Shown here piece by piece: positions 58,167 through 64,000 of a stretch of 64,000 nt of DNA. Position 1 is the first letter of the stretch; every line of letters begins with the position of its first letter. This DNA is from Pseudomonas extremorientalis (lineage in GTDB: Bacteria; Pseudomonadota; Gammaproteobacteria; Pseudomonadales; Pseudomonadaceae), in the NCBI RefSeq assembly GCF_001870465.1, contig NZ_MDGK01000031.1:186001-250000 (forward strand), in the 5' to 3' direction. Both the position numbers and the translations under genes were made by a program. The notes under the pieces are model-generated. The model ran no database searches, was not told where the DNA came from, and worked only from the letters and a program-made list of their open reading frames with translations.

Positions 58167-59840
58167 TCAGGCCTTTGCTGCCACGACCATTTTCTTCGCG
58201 TGCGCCAACGACTCCTTGGTCAAATCAATACCGCCGAGCATGCGCGCCACTTCTTCCACACGTTCGGACTTGTTCAGCTTGGACACGGCCGTGTGCGTCG
58301 CATCACTGCCGCGTACCTTGTGCACAAACAAGTGTTGATGACCTTGGGCTGCCACTTGCGGTAAGTGGGTGACCGTCAGTACCTGGCCTCGATCCCCCAG
58401 GCGTCGCAACAGTTGGCCAACAATTTCTGCTGTCGGCCCGCCAATGCCCACGTCAACTTCGTCGAATACCAGTGTCGGTACCCGGGAGGTTTGCGCGGTA
58501 ATTACCTGGATCGCCAGGCTGATCCGCGAGAGCTCGCCGCCGGATGCCACTTTTGCCAACGCCTTGAGCGGCTGTCCAGGGTTGGCGCTTACCAGTAGTT
58601 CAACCTGCTCCAGTCCGTGGGGTTGCAGCTCGTTGCTGGTGTTGGCGTGCAGTTCGATGGTGAAGCGTCCGCCCGGCATGCCCAGGCGTTGGATCTCCAG
58701 CTCTACTGCGCTGGCCAGGCCGGTCGCGGCTTGTTGGCGCAGGTCGCTCAGTTCGCGCGCTTTCTCCTGGTAATGACGAGCGAACGAGGCGAGTTCTTCG
58801 CCCAGTCGTTCGATGGACTCGTCATTCGCATTCAGGGTCTCGATTTCATCCAGCAGCTTTTGCTGCATTGTCGCCACTTCGGTGGGCTGGATTCGATGCT
58901 TGCGCGCCAGGGTATAGATGGTGTCCAGGCGTTCTTCTATTTCCTGCAGGCGTGCCGGGTCGGCATCGAAGTGATCCAGGAAGCGATTCAGTTCGCCGAC
59001 CGCTTCCTCCACCTGGATTTGTGCACTGGTGAGCAGCGTCGTAGCTTCGCTCAGCGAGCCAGAGGCATTGTTCACGCTCGACAAGCGATTGAGGCTGGCA
59101 GTCAGTGCATTGAGCACGTTGCCTGAGTCGCTTTCACTGCATTGCTCAACCACCTGGCGACAAATACCCAGCAGGGTTTCTGCGTTGGTGAGGTTCTTGT
59201 GTTCCTGCTCGAGCTGCTCCAGTTCGTTCTCGCCCAGGCCCAGGCTCTCCAGTTCTTCGAGTTGATAGCTGAGCAACTGATGGCGAGCACGTTGTTCATC
59301 GCCGGAGTTGGAGAGTCGCTCCAGTTCCTGGCGAGTCTGGCGCCAGCGCTGGGCGGCCAGTTGCACCTGGCGGGCAAGGTCTGTGGCGCCGGCGTATTCA
59401 TCGAGCAGGCGGCGATGGGTGTCGGTCTTCAGGAGCGACTGGTGCTCATGCTGGCTGTGGATATCGATAAGCAGCTCGCCCAGGGCTTTCAGGTCGCCCA
59501 GTGGGCAGGGCGTACCGTTGATATAGCCGCGCGAGCGACCTTCCGCCGTGATAACCCGTCGCAGGATGCACGGGCCTTCATTATCAAGGTCGCGTTCGGC
59601 CAGCCAGGTTTCGGCCTCGGGAATATCGGCCAGGTCGAAGGTGGCCAGGATATCAGCCTTGTCTGCGCCGGGGCGCACTACGCCGCTGTCGGCGCGATCA
59701 CCCAGGGTGAGACCCAGGGCATCGAGCATGATCGACTTGCCGGCGCCGGTTTCGCCTGTGATTACGCTCATCCCGCGATCCAGTTCGAGATCCAGGTGTT
59801 CAACGATGGCGTAGTTATGTACGGACAGGTGCACGAGCAT
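58167..59840 (-). CDS. recN: DNA repair protein RecN
   Basis: A 557-residue SMC-like ATPase for repair of double-strand breaks. Walker A GETGAGKSIMLDAL (about residues 29-42) is split from the C-terminal ABC part (VASGGELSRI near 430, VFDEVDVGIGG near 460) by coiled coils (about 155-370). RecN is normally LexA/SOS controlled; no LexA box was convincingly located. It is convergent with fur and divergent from grpE. Confidence 0.96.
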   Translation of the reverse strand: MLVHLSVHNYAIVEHLDLELDRGMSVITGETGAGKSIMLDALGLTLGDRADSGVVRPGADKADILATFDLADIPEAETWLAERDLDNEGPCILRRVITAEGRSRGYINGTPCPLGDLKALGELLIDIHSQHEHQSLLKTDTHRRLLDEYAGATDLARQVQLAAQRWRQTRQELERLSNSGDEQRARHQLLSYQLEELESLGLGENELEQLEQEHKNLTNAETLLGICRQVVEQCSESDSGNVLNALTASLNRLSSVNNASGSLSEATTLLTSAQIQVEEAVGELNRFLDHFDADPARLQEIEERLDTIYTLARKHRIQPTEVATMQQKLLDEIETLNANDESIERLGEELASFARHYQEKARELSDLRQQAATGLASAVELEIQRLGMPGGRFTIELHANTSNELQPHGLEQVELLVSANPGQPLKALAKVASGGELSRISLAIQVITAQTSRVPTLVFDEVDVGIGGPTAEIVGQLLRRLGDRGQVLTVTHLPQVAAQGHQHLFVHKVRGSDATHTAVSKLNKSERVEEVARMLGGIDLTKESLAHAKKMVVAAKA

Positions 59841-60013
59841 GACGGCCGCTCCCAGGCTTTAGGTCTGGTTATTTATACAGTGTTTTGTTCGGGGCTGACA
59901 ATCCTGGCGTTTAGCTCGATTTGCTTGAATAGACGCGTTTTTTAGCGCGCTGAGGAATGAAGGGGCAGGAATTGATCCCGGTCATGGGAAAGACTTTTGG
60001 TAACGCCTACGCC

Positions 60014-60041
60014 CTTGAACCTGGAAATTGTGGCCCCATAT
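60014..60041 (+). promoter_or_regulatory. RpoH (sigma-32) heat-shock promoter of grpE
   Basis: CTTGAA (60014-60019) and CCCCATAT (60034-60041), 14 bases apart, are a perfect sigma-32 promoter. It lies about 50 bases upstream of the grpE ATG. Confidence 0.93.
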
Positions 60042-60094
60042 ACCGGAACAGAAGCGCGAGTTGAGTTCGCGCATGATTTTGAAAGGAGAAAACT

Positions 60095-60655
60095 ATGGCT
60101 GACGAACAGACGCAGGATACGCAAACTCCAGACGCCAATTCGGCTGTCGGCGACGAGCTGGCAACTCGCGTGCAAGTGCTCGAAGAGCAATTGGCGGCTG
60201 CGCAGGATCAGTCTTTGCGTGTTGCCGCCGATCTGCAGAACGTCCGCCGCCGTGCCGAGCAGGATGTAGAGAAGGCTCACAAGTTCGCACTGGAAAAATT
60301 CGCCGGTGACTTGCTGCCGATCATCGACAGCCTGGAGCGTGGTCTCGAGTTGTCCAATCCGGATGACGAAAACATCCGCCCAATGCGCGAAGGGATCGAG
60401 CTGACCCTGAAAATGTTCCAGGACACCCTGAAGCGTTATCAGTTGGAAGCCATCGATCCAACCGGCGGCGAACCGTTCAACGCTGAACATCATCAGGCCA
60501 TGTCCATGCAGGAAAGCCATGACCTGGAGCCTAACAGCGTGCTGAAAGTGTTCCAGAAGGGCTATCAGCTCAACGGTCGCCTGCTGCGTCCGGCGATGGT
60601 CGTGGTGAGCAAGGCGCCTGCACCGGTTGCGCCTTCTATTGATGAGCAGGCTTGA
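60095..60655 (+). CDS. grpE: Nucleotide exchange factor GrpE
   Basis: A 186-residue co-chaperone that releases ADP from DnaK. An N-terminal coiled coil (about residues 20-80) and the beta-wing domain with [17 protein letters not shown] and a C-terminal [13 protein letters not shown] are typical. The ATG at 60095 follows AAGGAGAA. It starts the grpE-dnaK-dnaJ heat-shock cluster. Confidence 0.96.
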   Translation: MADEQTQDTQTPDANSAVGDELATRVQVLEEQLAAAQDQSLRVAADLQNVRRRAEQDVEKAHKFALEKFAGDLLPIIDSLERGLELSNPDDENIRPMREGIELTLKMFQDTLKRYQLEAIDPTGGEPFNAEHHQAMSMQESHDLEPNSVLKVFQKGYQLNGRLLRPAMVVVSKAPAPVAPSIDEQA

Positions 60656-60678
60656 AATACGCTGTAAAGCCCCCATCT
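60651..60678 (+). promoter_or_regulatory. RpoH (sigma-32) heat-shock promoter of dnaK
   Basis: CTTGAA (60651-60656), overlapping the grpE stop codon, is 14 bases from CCCCATCT (60671-60678). It matches the sigma-32 consensus, giving dnaK its own heat-shock promoter inside the grpE-dnaK gap. Confidence 0.9.
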
Positions 60679-60757
60679 ATAAGTCAAGCGTTTAAGTGCT
60701 ACCGCAGTTAGCCACCACTGCTGCGGCAACCAAATTCAAGTTTCGGGAGAGTAAATC

Positions 60758-62674
60758 ATGGGCAAAATTATCGGTATCGACCTGGGGACCACCAACTCGT
60801 GTGTGTCCGTCATGGAAAACGGCAAGGCCAAAGTCATCGAGAACGCGGAAGGCGCGCGTACCACTCCGTCGATCATTGCTTACGCAAATGACGGCGAGAT
60901 CCTGGTCGGTCAGTCGGCCAAGCGCCAGGCTGTCACCAACCCGCACAACACTCTGTACGCAGTAAAGCGTCTGATCGGTCGTAAATTCGACGAAGAAGTC
61001 GTACAGAAAGACATCAAGATGGTGCCTTACAAAATCGCCAAGGCTGACAACGGTGACGCCTGGGTTGAAGTAAATGGCAACAAGATGTCCGCACCGCAGA
61101 TTTCGGCTGAAGTCTTGAAAAAGATGAAGAAAACGGCCGAAGATTACCTGGGTGAAACAGTGACCGAAGCGGTGATCACCGTTCCGGCCTACTTCAACGA
61201 CAGTCAGCGTCAGGCCACTAAAGATGCCGGTCGCATCGCGGGCCTGGACGTAAAACGTATCATCAACGAACCAACCGCAGCTGCGCTGGCTTACGGTATG
61301 GACAAGGCCAAAGGCGACCACACCGTGATCGTTTATGACCTGGGTGGTGGTACTTTCGACGTGTCGGTCATCGAGATCGCTGAAGTTGACGGCGAGCACC
61401 AGTTCGAAGTGTTGGCCACCAACGGTGACACCTTCCTGGGTGGTGAAGACTTTGACATTCGTCTGATCGACTACCTCGTTGACGAATTCAAGAAAGAAAG
61501 CGGCATCAACCTCAAAGGTGATCCGCTGGCGATGCAGCGTCTGAAAGAAGCTGCTGAAAAAGCCAAGATCGAACTGTCTTCGAGCAATTCGACCGACGTG
61601 AACCTGCCGTACATCACTGCAGATGCCACCGGTCCTAAGCACTTGAACGTGAAGATCTCTCGCGCCAAGTTGGAAGCACTGGTTGAAGACCTCGTTCAGC
61701 GCACCATCGAACCTTGCCGCATCGCGCTGAAAGACGCCGGTATCGACGTGGGTTCCATCAACGACGTGATCCTGGTGGGCGGTCAGACCCGTATGCCATT
61801 GGTTCAACAGAAAGTTACCGAGTTCTTCGGCAAGGAAGCACGTAAAGACGTGAACCCGGACGAAGCGGTTGCCATGGGTGCTGCCATCCAGGGTGCGGTA
61901 CTGGCCGGCGACGTGAAAGACGTGCTGCTGCTGGACGTCAGCCCGCTGACCCTGGGTATCGAAACCATGGGCGGCGTGATGACTGCGCTGATCGAGAAAA
62001 ACACCACGATTCCTACCAAGAAATCCCAGGTGTTCTCGACTGCCGACGACAACCAGGGCGCGGTGACCATTCACGTGCTGCAAGGTGAGCGTAAGCAGGC
62101 TGCTCAGAACAAGTCCTTGGGCAAGTTCGACCTGGCCGAGATTCCACCAGCTCCACGTGGTGTGCCACAAATCGAAGTGACCTTCGACATCGATGCCAAC
62201 GGCATCCTGCACGTTGGCGCGAAAGACAAGGCGACTGGCAAAGAGCAGAAGATCACCATCAAGGCCAACTCCGGTCTGTCTGATGAAGAAATTCAACAGA
62301 TGATTCGTGATGCTGAAGCGAACGCTGATGCGGATGCCAAGTTTGCCGAGCTGGCTGGCGCCCGTAACCAGGGTGATGCGCTGGTTCACTCGACGCGCAA
62401 AATGGTCGCTGATGCTGGCGATAAAGTGACTGCCGAAGAGAAGGCTGCCATCGAAGCTGCTGTCGTTGCCCTGGAAACCGCCGTGAAAGGCGATGACAAG
62501 GCAGCTATCGAAGCCAAGATCGAAGAACTGTCGAAAGTGTCTGCGCCAGTTGCTCAGAAAATGTACGCCGAACAAGGTCAGCCAGCTGACGGTGCTGCGC
62601 AACAGGCAGAGCCTGAAGCCAAGCACGACGACGTTGTCGATGCCGAGTTCGAAGAAGTCAAAGACCAGAAGTAA
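60758..62674 (+). CDS. dnaK: Hsp70 chaperone DnaK
   Basis: A 638-residue Hsp70. The N-terminal ATPase has [11 protein letters not shown] (residues 5-15), [12 protein letters not shown] and GQTRMP. The linker [15 protein letters not shown] leads into the substrate-binding domain, and the acidic tail ends EEVKDQK. It has its own RpoH promoter and a good ribosome site (GGGAG). dnaJ follows after 317 bases. Confidence 0.98.
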   Translation: MGKIIGIDLGTTNSCVSVMENGKAKVIENAEGARTTPSIIAYANDGEILVGQSAKRQAVTNPHNTLYAVKRLIGRKFDEEVVQKDIKMVPYKIAKADNGDAWVEVNGNKMSAPQISAEVLKKMKKTAEDYLGETVTEAVITVPAYFNDSQRQATKDAGRIAGLDVKRIINEPTAAALAYGMDKAKGDHTVIVYDLGGGTFDVSVIEIAEVDGEHQFEVLATNGDTFLGGEDFDIRLIDYLVDEFKKESGINLKGDPLAMQRLKEAAEKAKIELSSSNSTDVNLPYITADATGPKHLNVKISRAKLEALVEDLVQRTIEPCRIALKDAGIDVGSINDVILVGGQTRMPLVQQKVTEFFGKEARKDVNPDEAVAMGAAIQGAVLAGDVKDVLLLDVSPLTLGIETMGGVMTALIEKNTTIPTKKSQVFSTADDNQGAVTIHVLQGERKQAAQNKSLGKFDLAEIPPAPRGVPQIEVTFDIDANGILHVGAKDKATGKEQKITIKANSGLSDEEIQQMIRDAEANADADAKFAELAGARNQGDALVHSTRKMVADAGDKVTAEEKAAIEAAVVALETAVKGDDKAAIEAKIEELSKVSAPVAQKMYAEQGQPADGAAQQAEPEAKHDDVVDAEFEEVKDQK

Positions 62675-62991
62675 GTTGGTCGCCCGGTTGACCGCTATCA
62701 AGCGGTGACTGGTAGGATGTCGCCGCGCGGGAGCTTGCTCCCGCGTTGGCGTGTCTGGGGTATGCGAATTTTTACAGCATGCGACAGTCTTCGGATGCTG
62801 GCGGTGTGATCGGGAATGCTCCTGCTTTCCGAGCAGTAAATACCGCATTTTTGGCCGGGTCCCTGGCTAAAAGTAGTAATGACCAGGATCGTTGAATTGA
62901 CGTGAGTTGGGTCCGGGCCTGTATTGGGGCTCAACGAGTTTGGCAAGGCTCAGGAGGGTCTGGCCGAACGTCCTTAAGAGTGCAAAGACTT
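62675..62991. other. Spacer between dnaK and dnaJ
   Basis: This 317-base gap holds a perfect hairpin CGCGGGAGC-TT-GCTCCCGCG (62726-62745), of a third Pseudomonas REP class, which may act as a partial terminator or mRNA stabiliser between dnaK and dnaJ. No gene or clear sigma-32 promoter was seen. Confidence 0.55.
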
Positions 62992-64000
62992 ATGGCAAAG
63001 CGTGACTATTACGAAGTATTGGGTGTGGAGCGCGGCTCCAGCGAGACGGACCTGAAGAAGGCCTACCGTCGCCTGGCGATGAAGCATCACCCGGACCGTA
63101 ATCCGGATAGCAAAGAATCCGAGGAAATGTTCAAAGAGGCCAACGAGGCCTACGAATGCCTGTCCGATCCCAACAAACGGGCAGCGTACGACCAGTATGG
63201 CCACGCCGGTGTCGACCCGAGCATGGGCGGTGGCGGTGCCGGTTTTGGTGGCCAGAACTTCTCCGATATCTTCGGCGATGTATTCAGCGACTTCTTCGGT
63301 GGTGGCCGGGGTGGTCAGCGTGGCGGCGCCCAGCGTGGCAGCGACTTGCGGTACACCCTGGAGTTGAATCTGGAAGAAGCCGTACGCGGCACCAGCGTCA
63401 ATATCCGTGTGCCGACGCTGGTCAACTGCAAGCCGTGCGACGGCTCGGGGGCCAAGAAAGGCTCTTCGCCGATCACCTGCCCAACGTGCGGCGGTATTGG
63501 TCAGGTCCGTATGCAGCAGGGCTTCTTCTCTGTGCAGCAGACCTGCCCGCGCTGCCATGGCCAGGGCAAGATCATTTCCGACCCGTGCGACTCCTGCCAC
63601 GGCGAAGGTCGTGTCGAAGAGTACAAAACCCTTTCGGTGAAAGTGCCGGCGGGTGTGGATACCGGTGATCGCATTCGTCTGTCGGGTGAAGGCGAGGCGG
63701 GTACGCAGGGTGGCCCTACGGGGGACTTGTACGTGGTGATCAATGTGCGCGAGCACTCGATCTTCCAGCGTGACGGTAAGCACTTGTTCTGCGAAGTGCC
63801 GATCAGCTTTGTTGATGCGGCGCTGGGTGGCGAGCTTGAGATTCCAACGCTCGACGGTCGAGTCAAGCTCAAGATCCCTGAAGGCACCCAGACTGGCAAG
63901 CAATTCCGTATCCGTGGCAAGGGCGTTGCGCCGGTGCGTGGCGGCGGTGCTGGCGACCTGATGTGTCGTGTGGCGGTAGAGACTCCGGTCAACCTGAATC
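62992..64000 (+). CDS. dnaJ: Co-chaperone DnaJ, partial at window end
   Basis: The first 336 codons of DnaJ; the gene continues past base 64000. The J-domain carries [20 protein letters not shown] and the essential HPD (HHPDRNPDS, near residue 34). A Gly-rich linker follows, then the four-repeat zinc region ([32 protein letters not shown], about residues 144-204) and the substrate-binding C-terminal domains. The ATG at 62992 is the third gene of the heat-shock cluster. Confidence 0.96.
   Translation, partial: MAKRDYYEVLGVERGSSETDLKKAYRRLAMKHHPDRNPDSKESEEMFKEANEAYECLSDPNKRAAYDQYGHAGVDPSMGGGGAGFGGQNFSDIFGDVFSDFFGGGRGGQRGGAQRGSDLRYTLELNLEEAVRGTSVNIRVPTLVNCKPCDGSGAKKGSSPITCPTCGGIGQVRMQQGFFSVQQTCPRCHGQGKIISDPCDSCHGEGRVEEYKTLSVKVPAGVDTGDRIRLSGEGEAGTQGGPTGDLYVVINVREHSIFQRDGKHLFCEVPISFVDAALGGELEIPTLDGRVKLKIPEGTQTGKQFRIRGKGVAPVRGGGAGDLMCRVAVETPVNLN

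Overview
The window is a piece of chromosome from a fluorescent Pseudomonas, most likely the P. fluorescens complex. The evidence is the gene order around radA-mapZ-cstA-glyA-morA-ettA and around lldP-smpB-ratA-bamE-fur-recN-grpE-dnaK-dnaJ, the cyanide-insensitive oxidase cioAB, a cysteine-free Fur, and many copies of the GTGGGAGGGGGCTTGCCCCC type of REP sequence. Similarity to the PAO1 gene order is from memory; no database was searched.

Region 1 (1-26.3 kb) is mostly core genome: an MFS exporter; the cioA-cioB-DUF2474 terminal oxidase operon behind a perfect ANR box; the rRNA methylase gene rlmG; a LuxR solo; fpr, mscL and periplasmic katB with ankB; radA; the c-di-GMP adaptor mapZ; the cstA-ybdD-yjiA pyruvate-uptake cluster; glyA; the GGDEF/EAL protein morA; ettA; gdhA; a GreA/GreB-like factor and a lipoprotein.

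Region 2 (26.3-41 kb) mixes accessory and poorly characterised genes: a DUF3077 gene behind a folded three-way-junction RNA; an orphan HsdR-N nuclease; a chorismate mutase; DUF4105/DUF3015 envelope genes; a Lon-like protease; lipoprotein and membrane genes; and an ArnT-type glycosyltransferase. A second copy of the three-way-junction RNA sits at 39987-40061, joined to a decapitated relative of the same small-protein family. A threonine-rich leader peptide followed by an intrinsic terminator precedes an isochorismatase-like hydrolase.

Region 3 (41-49.06 kb) is a defence island abutting the 3' end of ssrA (tmRNA). It holds a complete type I restriction-modification operon (hsdR, hsdM and an unusually long hsdS) and a translationally coupled pair made of a small protein and a nucleotidyltransferase. 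Imperfect direct repeats of the ssrA terminator flank it. No integrase is visible.

Region 4 (49.06-64 kb) is core again: ssrA; a D-lactate dehydrogenase and L-lactate permease under divergent lldR with a perfect LldR-type operator, but without lldD between them; smpB; ratA-ratB; bamE; fur; recN; and grpE-dnaK-dnaJ with two textbook RpoH (sigma-32) promoters. dnaJ runs off the right edge. No CRISPR array, tRNA gene, transposase or integrase was found.
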